Positions 7,438-15,809 of a DNA stretch of 17,136 bases are shown here, one piece after another. This stretch comes from Bacteroidales bacterium (GTDB lineage: Bacteria > Bacteroidota > Bacteroidia > Bacteroidales > JAOZMU01). The notes under the pieces were generated by a model. It did not search any database. It was not told the DNA's origin and was given only the letters and a program-made list of their open reading frames with translations. The stretch's first letter is position 1. Every line of letters starts with the position of its first letter. Location: positions 1-17,136 of the forward strand of contig JAOZMU010000015.1 in the NCBI GenBank assembly GCA_029934165.1, given 5' to 3'. The translations under genes and the position numbers were made by a program.

Positions 7438-7824
7438 CTAAACAATTGTTTTTTTATAAAATATAGAGGTATAATTTTCGTGAGCCATAACTGGAAAAGT
7501 TCCATAAAAATCTATGTGCCTAAATTCGTTAGACATCACATTTTCAATGCCTTCGGTGTAAATGTCGAGATGCGAATTATCGAAAACAATAACGCCATCA
7601 GGTTGCAACATTTCGATTCCGTGCTTCAGGCAGTTTATGCGGTCGCGACTATCTACAACGATGATATGAAATTTCCGATTCTGCTTTTTATCGACAGGAA
7701 CTTCCTGATAATAAGACTTAAACCAAGCATTTTCTTTTAATACACTTTTTAGCATCAACTGAATTGGCACAGCAAGGCGAAGTACTCGTAAAATACTCCA
7801 GATAATTTTTTTTAATAGTTTCAT
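7438..7824 (-). pseudogene. Methyltransferase-like remnant lacking the SAM-binding core
   Basis: The 128-residue frame joins two parts of a known protein plan. Residues about 25-49 (ENAWFKSYYQEVPVD) resemble the N-terminal lead of small polysaccharide-locus methyltransferases. Residues about 51-124 match the second half: FHIIVVDSRDRINC, LQPDGVIVFDNS, IDFYGTFPV and ENYTSIFYKK. The stretch that should lie between them, roughly 60-80 residues with the glycine-rich SAM-binding loop, is absent, with an abrupt junction near residue 49-51. The normal VDGRDR has become VDSRDR. The frame remains open, so an in-frame internal deletion is the simplest explanation and catalysis is unlikely. It starts 2 bp after the TOPRIM gene ends. 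A functional short protein cannot be excluded. Confidence 0.65.
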
Positions 7825-7826
7825 AA

Positions 7827-8495
7827 TTACACTGTTCTTTTCTGCAATATGTTTTTCACGAAAAATAGTTTTAATGGCTCTAATTCAGGGCTTGCCAAGT
7901 CCCAAAATGGCGTTTCGTATTTACGATTTTCTTCTCTTGCACCGTTCATGCCATAATATGTTCTGAAATAATTGAAAACAATATTTTTATCTTTGAGTAA
8001 TTCTTCGCTGTAATTTTCTTGTGCTAACTTTGTTGAGCAATCAACATATTTTTTATAACACTCGAAGGATTTCTCAAACTTGTTTTTATCTATGATTTTT
8101 AAAAGTAATGTTTCTAGGTCGCCATCATTCTCATTATCAGGAAATAAGAATGTTTCAAAATCAATTTCCAAATCTCTTTTTACAGCATCAAGGTATAGCA
8201 TTCTGTTTCTAACGCCTCCTTCTTGTTTTTGTGGATTGTCTGCATCTTGGATAACTAATATTTGATATGCCTCGGTTTTATGCGTTTCAAAACGAACTTT
8301 TGCATTTTTTACCGCAGTGTAACCACCACCAATAATTATTTTAATTAACAGACTTTCACCTTTAATATTATACGCAACAACTTTTTTCTTCCTTTTTTCA
8401 AGTTCATATTTTAACTCGCTGATATGAAACATGATAAAATCGCGTAAAAAATAAACGTCTGCTATTCCTTCAACAAAAATCAAGTACTTTTCCAT
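7827..8495 (-). CDS. Stand-alone TOPRIM protein (DUF3226-like), putative defence nuclease
   Basis: This 222-residue protein has the TOPRIM pattern. Motif 1 is IFVEGIADVYFL with Glu9, Gly10 and Asp13; motif 2 is ILVIQDAD with Asp84 and Asp86, preceded by GGGYTAVKN (56-64); then comes FPDNENDGDLETLL (118-131), the acidic stretch characteristic of DUF3226-type proteins. TOPRIM domains bind Mg2+ and cut or nick nucleic acid in OLD-family nucleases, GajA and relatives; AriB of PARIS is a separate TOPRIM effector. The gene overlaps the helicase-ATPase gene by one base (TAATG), with AGGAGGAG just upstream, so the two products should be made together. I infer that it is the nuclease or effector subunit driven by the ATPase. 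The DUF3226 name is from memory of the motif and unverified; the TOPRIM call is firmer. Confidence 0.8.
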   Translation of the reverse strand: MEKYLIFVEGIADVYFLRDFIMFHISELKYELEKRKKKVVAYNIKGESLLIKIIIGGGYTAVKNAKVRFETHKTEAYQILVIQDADNPQKQEGGVRNRMLYLDAVKRDLEIDFETFLFPDNENDGDLETLLLKIIDKNKFEKSFECYKKYVDCSTKLAQENYSEELLKDKNIVFNYFRTYYGMNGAREENRKYETPFWDLASPELEPLKLFFVKNILQKRTV

Positions 8496-8510
8496 TACAA
8501 ATCTCCTCCT
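8493..8510 (-). promoter_or_regulatory. Strong Shine-Dalgarno with TAATG stop/start overlap
   Basis: On the minus strand AGGAGGAG (8503-8510) lies inside the last codons of the helicase-ATPase gene and 7 bases before the TOPRIM start codon, which shares one base with the helicase stop codon. Strong SD sequences are uncommon in Bacteroidota, so the site stands out. It fixes the TOPRIM start at 8495 and implies coupled translation. Confidence 0.8.
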
Positions 8511-11500
8511 CTGATTTCAAACTCATTATCAAGTTCGTACTCAAATTCACTGAAGATACGAGTAAAAGCTTTTATGTTTTCATCGGGTAACTTTTTGAGA
8601 GTGATTATTCTAGAACTGTTTTGAAAAGAAGAGTGTGTTTCCTCTTTCAATATTTCTGCAAAATAATTAACACATTCTATATTGTGGGTTGTCGCAAAAA
8701 TTTGAACGTTGTTTTTTTCAGCAACTGTAAGTATTGTTTTCCAAAAAGTCGAAAAGTGGGAATAATGAATGCCAGCATCAATCTCATCAATAAGAAGCCG
8801 TTTGCCGTTTTGTAGTGTTATTTGAACCAAAATTCTAAACAGTTTATTTGCGCCTTCGCCAAACTGATGTAACGGTGCAGATGTCTCTAAACCAGTTTCT
8901 TCAATATCTATTTCTCCAGTTTTTGTATTAGCGTTTATTCTTTCAATGTTCGGAATGAAAACTTTCATTGCATCTAAAAACTGGTTGCGTTTCGATTTAA
9001 CAATCTCTATTTCAGTGTAATAGGCAGATGCCAAATCTTGCCCAAAACCTTTTCCGAAGGGAATGAGTGAACTTTTTATTATATTGCTTGGACTAATTTT
9101 TTTAGAGATTGATGGCAAGTGCAGAATTTCGACTTGAGAATTGTCCGAAATAATTGTTATATACTCCTCAATATCAATGTTTGGGCGGTTTCCGTATTTC
9201 TCGACAACCTCCTTTTCCGACGAGGTTTTAACTTTGTAATTCCATGTGGTTCTATTTTCGATTATTTCAAACTCTAACTCATTATTTTTTACATCGTTTC
9301 TTACAAAATCGTTGATTAAGAAATCATTAGGAATCCGATAGTTTTCTTCATTATCAATAATTCTTATCGGAATATTTTTTCTGTAAATAAATGCAAAAGC
9401 AAGATATTCAACGTACTTGCTCATTTCTGGAGTAAATAATAACGCTTCTAATAAAGATGTTTTTCCAACATTATTATCACCAACAATTAGATTGTATTGC
9501 CCAGTATTTGATAACGACAATTGTTTAAACCTGCGGAAATTATGTATCGTAATGTTTTGATACTGTTGTGAATGAGTAATTTTTATTTCTGACGGCAAAT
9601 CAGGAATATTCATTATTTCATCAATCTGAAATGCTCTATAAATTATGTCATATTTTTGAGCTAATTTCTCATAAAAAGCATTGATTTTATTTAAATTAAA
9701 TTCCTTATTTGTTTTTTTAAGTTTCCATTCCGTTTTTATCCATCTCTCTAAAATGTAAATAACAACCTTGCTATCAAGATTATTTTCATCTAGCAAGTTT
9801 TCATAAAAAGATTTCAAATCTCCCTGTTTGTCATCAAATTGCTTCTCAATATATTTTCCTAAATCAATCAAACTTGGATTGGTTGGTTGGCTCATTATCA
9901 GTGCTTTATAAGTAATCTGAAAATAAAAAATATCATTACTTTCAGATTTATTTTGATTATAAATTTTGATAATTTCAGTGTAAATTTGATTTTTCTCTTT
10001 TCGGGGCTTAAATTTCAGAAGCGCATCTAGCCAAAGCACGGTATCTACCGGATTTTTGTTTAATTTTGCCAAATTTACTTGTGCAGTGTGGTATTTTTCG
10101 TTGGTTTCGTAATAATCAATTTCTGTCCAAGCGTCAATAGCTTCTTGGTACTGTTTTAACTCAAAATTGATGTTTCCAACCTCCATCCATAAACTTCTAT
10201 CGCCCGATTTTGCAATGCTTTTCATAACAAGAACAAAATCTTTTCTTTGCTCGGTCAATTCAATTTTTTTTGCACTGAGAATTATTTGGCTTATTAATTC
10301 ATCGCGCCATTCTATATTTCTTGTAATTTCGTCGAATGTATTTTTGTTTTGCCATAAAATCTCAATATCCTGAGTCATAAGCTTTTCGCCACTAATAATA
10401 CGCGAAATAATAAGCCTGACATCTTGCACAATGCTTTTCAGGTTGTTTCCGATGCGCGAAACCAGCTCGTTGAAAAATCGTCCTTTGAATAAACAGATTG
10501 CCGCTTCTTCATATTTTGGCACTTCAAAAATTTTATTCAAATAATAATCTGCCGCACCTTGCCAATTTTCTTTTATCTCCTCGGATAGAGCCAAACACTC
10601 GTAGCCCTCTTCCTTTTGTCCGACCCTAAAGAATTGATTTGCAGCGACTTTTAGTCTTGCTGGATTTTTATCATATAAACCTTGTTCTTTGTCTTTTTCG
10701 GCATTTTTCAGTGCATCTTCCGGTGTACTTTGTATGATATTTTTTATTGATTCTGTTCCATATTCGATAGTTTTTGTTTTAAATTTATTAAGATTTTTCC
10801 ACTTTTCTGTCGATATTTCTACATTATTTACAATCTTTTTCCAGAATAATTCTTCTGACGATTCATTATCAATTATTATTAACTCTGTTTGAGCGCGGGT
10901 TAAACCAACATATAATTTATTGAAAAAGAATCCTCTTTTAAAAAGTTCGTCTGTATCTGACTTATTTTCTGATAGACTTTCAAAATTTTCTAAGAAATAC
11001 TCGCCAAAACCAAACAACACAACTTGCTCATATTCTGCTCCTTTTGCCTCGACAGATGTTTTTACTTCAACTTTATCAATTAATGATAATAGATTGTGTT
11101 TACTAATATACTCTTCTTTTTCTTGTGCATTAACTGGTATGACGAAAATTTTATATTTTAGTTTTTCTACTAAATCTTGTTTTAAAATAGTGTCATTATC
11201 AATGGTTTCATAATTTAAGAAAATATTAAAATCTTTGTCAAGGTTTGAGTTTGGGCGTTTTGCTTCTTGTGGTTTTACTTGTTTTATTCCAAGGTTTTTC
11301 ATTCTATGATACTGCATAAAATTTGCAACAGAAACCACCGGTTGAGCCGACCGATAATTGAAAGAAGGATTATAAATATTCTCTTCTTTGTTATAATTGA
11401 ATTTTGCTATTTCTTTTAATTCTTCATAAAGCATACTTGTCATTTCGCCTTGCCTGAAGCCTGTTGGGTTTACGGTTTGGTTTGGGTCGCCGGCAAAAAT

Positions 11501-13183
11501 AATCGGAACTTGCTCTGTTTCAGACAAATCATACTCCAAATATTTTGATAATCTGAGAATAAAACGTAATTCTACGCGACAAAAATCTTGTGCTTCATCG
11601 CATATAATAACACTATATTTCTTTGTTAGAGAAATATTTTTAGTAATATGACGTATTATTTTGAGCTTATCCCAATAACCCTCTTCTTCAATCAGTTTTT
11701 CATAAAAAGGCAAAATATTTTCTTCTATACCAATAAACTTAGTTTTAGAAATTCGTTGAGATTTATTTGGTATCGCGTCGATGTAATTCTTGCTCGTTAT
11801 TTTGTCGTCGAAATCGTAGCCATAGATATAAGTTATTATGGTAAACCAAGATTCCTCTGCCGAATATTCGTCTTTAACAGATTTTGACAAATAAGAGTTT
11901 TCATACAACTGTTTGAATTTTGAAAAATCCAAATATTTATTCTCTTTAAAATCTTGTTTGCCATTTTCGGGAAGCATATCTACTAAAAATCTCTTGAAAG
12001 AGTTAAAGTATTTTTTGCTCTGATTTCTTTGGTCCACGGACAATCCACTAAATTCTGGGTTGTTGGTCAGCAAATCAAAAACCGAATTTTTTGTACGCTC
12101 TAAGAGTATTTCGTTTTCTGTGAGAAATATTATTTCGTCCTGAATTTCGTCCGAACATTTATAATAATACGTATTTGCAAACAGATAATAAAGCATTGTC
12201 GATTTTCCGCTACCAGCCTGTCCATTAATGTAATACGGAAATTTGAAAGTGTTAAAAAAGTCTATCTGCTCACGCGTTAGCGAAAGGTTGCTCATCTCGG
12301 TACTTTTCTGAATCGTAAACCACAATTCATCTTTTCCAACAGTCCATTTTGGGTATGACCGAAACGCTTTTCTACTAACACTCTCAATATTGTTTTTAAT
12401 CTCAATATCATTTAATTTGATTTCGCTTATCGCTTTTTTCCAATGTTTTTCCTGTTTTTTGATATGCGCTCCGTTATATAGTAAATAAACATTTTTATTA
12501 AAATCTATTTCTATTTTACTATAAAGTATCCCAATATCATGATTAATATGTCTTTTGATTTGTATTCCAAATTGCTCCTTAACGAGCTGTGTATTACCTG
12601 AGTTACTGGTTGTTATCTCTTCGAGAACTAACCTGAATGTGTTGACATATTTATCAGTCATTCCGTCTGCCAACGAACTGTTTAAAGCATATTTCACCCA
12701 GTCTTCGGTTTCAAATATTTCATTTTTTGGTTTTATTTCAAAACCTGCCAACCACGCCGTAAGTTCTTGCGGTGGAAGAACTCTTTTCTTGATTTTTTTT
12801 GATTTTTGATTTTTATATTTCGTAATAAAACTTTTTCTGTCATTTTCTGATAAAGGATTGTTTCTCAGCCACTCACCAGTTCGTATTTGAGGCAACACAA
12901 CTTTTCCAAAAGTGTAATCGAAACGTTTGTTTGCAATTATATCTCGCACAAAAAAAATGCGCACATCATCACCGTCAATCTTAATATTCTGAGGCTCAAT
13001 AATTGTCCTCGTGTTCGGATTAGACGTGCGTAAAACACACAACTTTCCGAAATATGTTACGTTTCCTGTGTTTGTTAAGTCGGTATGTTTTTGATATTCC
13101 GCAAATTTATTGTAAACAATATCCTCAAATTCTTTACTTTTGGTGTTTTTTTTGAAATTTTCGCAAAAATAAAATTGTATCAT
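8495..13183 (-). CDS. UvrD-like helicase fused to TPR-like repeats and OLD/SMC-like ATPase
   Basis: This is a 1562-residue cytoplasmic protein with two ATP-using engines. Residues 1-300 are unrecognised. Residues about 302-790 are an SF1A (UvrD/Rep) helicase: Gln306 of the Q motif, Walker A GQAGSGKS (321-328), Walker B VIICDEAQDF (525-534), FAGDPNQ (563-569), NYRS (609-612), VEAKGAEYEQVVLF (711-724) and KLYVGLTRAQ (756-765). Residues about 820-1190 are helical and TPR-like, for example NINFELKQYQEAIDAW at 1004-1019. Residues about 1210-1510 are an AAA_15/OLD-type ATPase: GDNNVGKT (1235-1242), FGEGANKLFRIL (1441-1452), RLLIDEIDAG (1462-1471) and ATTHN (1497-1501). Every key motif is intact. 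With the overlapping TOPRIM gene it resembles Gabija or PARIS with different domain boundaries. Base composition is more AT-rich by eye than the GT4 genes. A nucleic-acid-sensing defence role is inference. Confidence 0.9.
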   Translation of the reverse strand: MIQFYFCENFKKNTKSKEFEDIVYNKFAEYQKHTDLTNTGNVTYFGKLCVLRTSNPNTRTIIEPQNIKIDGDDVRIFFVRDIIANKRFDYTFGKVVLPQIRTGEWLRNNPLSENDRKSFITKYKNQKSKKIKKRVLPPQELTAWLAGFEIKPKNEIFETEDWVKYALNSSLADGMTDKYVNTFRLVLEEITTSNSGNTQLVKEQFGIQIKRHINHDIGILYSKIEIDFNKNVYLLYNGAHIKKQEKHWKKAISEIKLNDIEIKNNIESVSRKAFRSYPKWTVGKDELWFTIQKSTEMSNLSLTREQIDFFNTFKFPYYINGQAGSGKSTMLYYLFANTYYYKCSDEIQDEIIFLTENEILLERTKNSVFDLLTNNPEFSGLSVDQRNQSKKYFNSFKRFLVDMLPENGKQDFKENKYLDFSKFKQLYENSYLSKSVKDEYSAEESWFTIITYIYGYDFDDKITSKNYIDAIPNKSQRISKTKFIGIEENILPFYEKLIEEEGYWDKLKIIRHITKNISLTKKYSVIICDEAQDFCRVELRFILRLSKYLEYDLSETEQVPIIFAGDPNQTVNPTGFRQGEMTSMLYEELKEIAKFNYNKEENIYNPSFNYRSAQPVVSVANFMQYHRMKNLGIKQVKPQEAKRPNSNLDKDFNIFLNYETIDNDTILKQDLVEKLKYKIFVIPVNAQEKEEYISKHNLLSLIDKVEVKTSVEAKGAEYEQVVLFGFGEYFLENFESLSENKSDTDELFKRGFFFNKLYVGLTRAQTELIIIDNESSEELFWKKIVNNVEISTEKWKNLNKFKTKTIEYGTESIKNIIQSTPEDALKNAEKDKEQGLYDKNPARLKVAANQFFRVGQKEEGYECLALSEEIKENWQGAADYYLNKIFEVPKYEEAAICLFKGRFFNELVSRIGNNLKSIVQDVRLIISRIISGEKLMTQDIEILWQNKNTFDEITRNIEWRDELISQIILSAKKIELTEQRKDFVLVMKSIAKSGDRSLWMEVGNINFELKQYQEAIDAWTEIDYYETNEKYHTAQVNLAKLNKNPVDTVLWLDALLKFKPRKEKNQIYTEIIKIYNQNKSESNDIFYFQITYKALIMSQPTNPSLIDLGKYIEKQFDDKQGDLKSFYENLLDENNLDSKVVIYILERWIKTEWKLKKTNKEFNLNKINAFYEKLAQKYDIIYRAFQIDEIMNIPDLPSEIKITHSQQYQNITIHNFRRFKQLSLSNTGQYNLIVGDNNVGKTSLLEALLFTPEMSKYVEYLAFAFIYRKNIPIRIIDNEENYRIPNDFLINDFVRNDVKNNELEFEIIENRTTWNYKVKTSSEKEVVEKYGNRPNIDIEEYITIISDNSQVEILHLPSISKKISPSNIIKSSLIPFGKGFGQDLASAYYTEIEIVKSKRNQFLDAMKVFIPNIERINANTKTGEIDIEETGLETSAPLHQFGEGANKLFRILVQITLQNGKRLLIDEIDAGIHYSHFSTFWKTILTVAEKNNVQIFATTHNIECVNYFAEILKEETHSSFQNSSRIITLKKLPDENIKAFTRIFSEFEYELDNEFEIRGGDL

Positions 13184-13209
13184 GTATTTATTTTTTTAAA
13201 AAGAGTTTG

Positions 13210-14733
13210 CTATTTCAGTTTTTCCGTGAAGATTGTCCAAACTTTCATCACCAAGTTATTAATGTCTTCTGAGATTTTTAGTTTGATGACCAGAGTGCCA
13301 AAGATAGCGATAATTATTGAACTACGAGCAGCTATGTCGATGACCAAATAACCAAGTTTTGGCATTAGATATGATGCGCCATAAGCCAACATTCCGGCAA
13401 AGATAACAAGGATAAATTTATTATTGAATGGGTGCATTCCGAATTTTTTGTAAATAAAAATAAATCTTAATGTTATGATTATCAGTGTTGAAACTGCCGA
13501 TGCAAATGCTGCTCCAACAAGTTGCCACTGCGGAATGAAAAGGTAGTTTGTCAGGACAACCAACCCCATGAAAAGAGCCATAAAGTACGTCAGATAGCGA
13601 TATTCTGTTGAGGTGGAAATTATGTAAACATTGCTACCTGCCACCATTTCAATTAGGCTGGCAATACCGACAAAGAAAATTACGTAACGTCCGCTTGCGT
13701 ATTCTGGCGGCAGTATTTCAAGAATATTGTCGATGTTGCCCCAAATGCCCGCAAAAATAAAAATGCCAACGACAAGTTGTACAATGCTGCTTTTTTTGTA
13801 TATTGTCTTGATATTCTTTATGTTATTGGTTTTCCATGAGTCGGCAATTATGGCAGAAGAAATTTTTGCCAATGCTCGCGATGGAATTTTAATTATTGTG
13901 CCAAAAAGAAATGTGATTGCATAAATGCCTGTTTCTTCGAGACTTACCATTGAACTAAGCATGATACTATCGACTTGTAAAGTTACAACCCCCGTAAAAC
14001 TGCCAAGCAAACCAAAAAGGCTTACGCTTGCCATCGAGCGTGCTAACTTCTTATCTACAAAACCTTTAACATGATGTAAATAGAGCTGTCCTTCACGTGC
14101 AAGCGAAACCGTTATCATAATGCTTGGCAAGGCAAAACAAATGATGTATGAAATGACAAAGCTTTGAAAATCAATCCAATCGAAGAGATAAATGATTGTC
14201 GAAACAAAAATAAAAATACGCAAGAAAAATTCTTTCAACATCAGCCCTTTGACTGCGTTGAAGAGAACGGTGTAATAATTGTCGAGCAGAATGAAAATAA
14301 GAGAGAATAGAATAAGTGGCAAAACATAGTATATATACTCAACAAATAACGGCGATGTTTTTATGCTTTTTTCTATTATTATTGGTTTTATTGCAAAAAA
14401 TAGTGCCAATGAGGCAAGTAAACCAATTGCTCCAACGCTGGTTAGAATGACCATAAATCCATTGTGTTTCTTTTCTTTGTCTCTAAAAAAAGTAAAAAAA
14501 CGTGTTGTAACACTATTAAATCCTAGAGATGCAAATTGAGTAAAAAGAATAGAATATGATATAAGCAATTTTAACAGTCCGTTTTGTTCCGGAGAAAATA
14601 TATGCGGAAATATTAATCCGGTGGTAATAAAGCCCATACCAACTCCAAGATAAGTATAAATTGTTCCGCGTATTGTTTGTCTTTCAATAATTCCCACCGA
14701 CTTATTTGTTTTTAATTTATATTTTTGGTTCAA
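13210..14733 (-). CDS. Polysaccharide flippase (Wzx-like, MOP superfamily)
   Basis: This 507-residue protein is almost entirely hydrophobic helices, about 12-14 membrane segments, with a short basic N-terminus. GTIYTYLGVGMGFITTGLIF begins the first helix, followed by FSPEQNGLLKLLIS and an FTQFASLGFNSVTTRFF segment typical of polysaccharide-synthesis flippases. The family moves lipid-linked oligosaccharide across the inner membrane before polymerisation or ligation. Length is normal and the frame intact. It heads the minus-strand run; the helicase-ATPase gene starts only 26 bp downstream, so the two are probably co-transcribed. A putative -7 box lies at 14782-14789, and the divergent GT2 gene begins about 150-195 bp away. 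Confidence 0.9.
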   Translation of the reverse strand: MNQKYKLKTNKSVGIIERQTIRGTIYTYLGVGMGFITTGLIFPHIFSPEQNGLLKLLISYSILFTQFASLGFNSVTTRFFTFFRDKEKKHNGFMVILTSVGAIGLLASLALFFAIKPIIIEKSIKTSPLFVEYIYYVLPLILFSLIFILLDNYYTVLFNAVKGLMLKEFFLRIFIFVSTIIYLFDWIDFQSFVISYIICFALPSIMITVSLAREGQLYLHHVKGFVDKKLARSMASVSLFGLLGSFTGVVTLQVDSIMLSSMVSLEETGIYAITFLFGTIIKIPSRALAKISSAIIADSWKTNNIKNIKTIYKKSSIVQLVVGIFIFAGIWGNIDNILEILPPEYASGRYVIFFVGIASLIEMVAGSNVYIISTSTEYRYLTYFMALFMGLVVLTNYLFIPQWQLVGAAFASAVSTLIIITLRFIFIYKKFGMHPFNNKFILVIFAGMLAYGASYLMPKLGYLVIDIAARSSIIIAIFGTLVIKLKISEDINNLVMKVWTIFTEKLK

Positions 14734-14781
14734 TGCAAACCGAATTTTTTAATTAAGTCGCGAAAATAACTATTCTTGCAG

Positions 14782-14789
14782 CAAAATTA
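14782..14789 (-). promoter_or_regulatory. Putative Bacteroidota -7 box for the flippase-led operon
   Basis: On the minus strand this reads TAATTTTG, an exact fit to TAnnTTTG, about 50 bp upstream of the flippase start in the divergent intergenic region. A TTTG lies upstream but about 26 bp away, longer than the usual -33 spacing, so the call is tentative. If real, this promoter would also drive the helicase-ATPase and TOPRIM genes. Confidence 0.4.
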
Positions 14790-14928
14790 TTAGGAGATAG
14801 TTCTTTTTTTTGAGCCAAATAATTCTTATTCTACTGAAATTCAAAAACAAACAGCAAAAAATGGTCTGTTTTTATTTTAATCTATTCACTTAACAGATGA
14901 TAAAAAACCTAAAATTAGTATAATCACT

Positions 14929-15681
14929 GTGGTATATAACGGTGAAAATGAGATTGAAAAAACAATTCAAAGCATTGTAAATCAGAGCTATCGGAAGATA
15001 GAATATATTATTGTCGATGGAGCTTCAAAAGACAAAACAATGGAAATTGTGAAGCGTTACGAAACTCAGATTGATAAATGTATAAGCGAGAGTGATAAAA
15101 ACCTATATGATGCTATGAATAAAGGAATTACCCTAGCAACAGGCGATTATATCTGGTTTATGAATTCTGGCGATGAAATTTGGAATTACAAAACTGTCGA
15201 AAAGATTTTTAGCCGTAATGTTACTGCTGATGTTTTTTATGGCGAAACAATGCTTGTGGACGAAACAGGAAAAGAGCTTGGCACGCGAAGTAATCTATCG
15301 ACACATAAACTACCTAAAGCTCTGACATGGAAGAAGATGAACAAAGGAATGGTGGTGCAACACCAGTCGTTTATCGTGCGACGAGCGATTGTGGAACAAT
15401 ACGATATGCAATATCGTTGGGCGGCGGATATTGACTGGGTAATTCGCTGTTTGAAAGCGGCTAAAGAAGTTCATAATGTCGAAAATATTTTATCACGCTT
15501 TTTAACAAATCGGGTTCTTGGCAAATTTTATTCTGGAGGTTCATCGACAAAATATTTGTACACTAGCTTACGCGAGCGTTTTGTGATTTTTACGCGACAT
15601 TATGGATTAATATCAAATATTTTTAGTCATATCAGTATATGTTTCAATGCGTTACTGACAGCCATTCGTCCATCAAAATAA
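14929..15681 (+). CDS. GT2-family glycosyltransferase with abnormal 5' end
   Basis: This GT-A fold enzyme has the family pattern: VVYNGENEIEKTIQSIVNQS at the start, YIIVDGASKDKT, SESDKNLYDAMNKGI (53-67), TGDYIWFMNSGDE (71-83) with the acidic metal/donor site, and AADIDW (165-170) near the acceptor/catalytic site. It would add one sugar to the same surface glycan, and it is the only plus-strand gene here. The GTG at 14929 falls inside the first conserved beta strand, whose residues KISIIT are encoded just upstream. The frame is open only back to a TAA at 14878-14880 and contains no ATG, GTG or TTG before 14929. Translation may begin at a rare codon such as the ATT at 14884-14886, or the gene has lost its start. 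Family and strand are secure; the start is not. Confidence 0.78.
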   Translation: MVYNGENEIEKTIQSIVNQSYRKIEYIIVDGASKDKTMEIVKRYETQIDKCISESDKNLYDAMNKGITLATGDYIWFMNSGDEIWNYKTVEKIFSRNVTADVFYGETMLVDETGKELGTRSNLSTHKLPKALTWKKMNKGMVVQHQSFIVRRAIVEQYDMQYRWAADIDWVIRCLKAAKEVHNVENILSRFLTNRVLGKFYSGGSSTKYLYTSLRERFVIFTRHYGLISNIFSHISICFNALLTAIRPSK

Positions 15682-15743
15682 CAGAAAATTAATTTATTTT
15701 CGGCATTTTTGTTTGTAATCTATAACAAAAGACAATATATTTT

Positions 15744-15751
15744 TACCTTTG
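15744..15751 (+). promoter_or_regulatory. Possible Bacteroidota -7 box upstream of repeat copy 2
   Basis: TACCTTTG fits TAnnTTTG and points into the intergenic region holding the 47-bp repeat. No gene follows on the plus strand; the next gene is on the minus strand. A -33 TTTG exists, but 28 bp upstream, which is too far for a good promoter. It could drive a short non-coding transcript that ends near the AT-rich hairpin at 15906-15943. Confidence 0.25.
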
Positions 15752-15809
15752 TCTGCCTAAGTAATGGAAAATTAATAATTAATAATTTTGCTTATGCCTG
15801 ATTTAGTTT

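Noticed and set aside
8495..13183. Two separate genes (helicase and ATPase) wrongly joined
   Set aside because: The frame is continuous for 1562 codons, with no stop and with a structured TPR-like stretch between the domains. No internal ribosome-binding site followed by a plausible start stood out before the ATPase part.
7827..13183. A canonical Gabija system
   Set aside because: In Gabija the TOPRIM domain is fused to the ATPase and the helicase is separate. Here the helicase and ATPase are fused and the TOPRIM protein is separate, so it is at most related.
15771..15787. AT-rich tandem ATTAAT/AATT units as a CRISPR or iteron array
   Set aside because: Only two or three imperfect units, without spacers or a regular iteron period.
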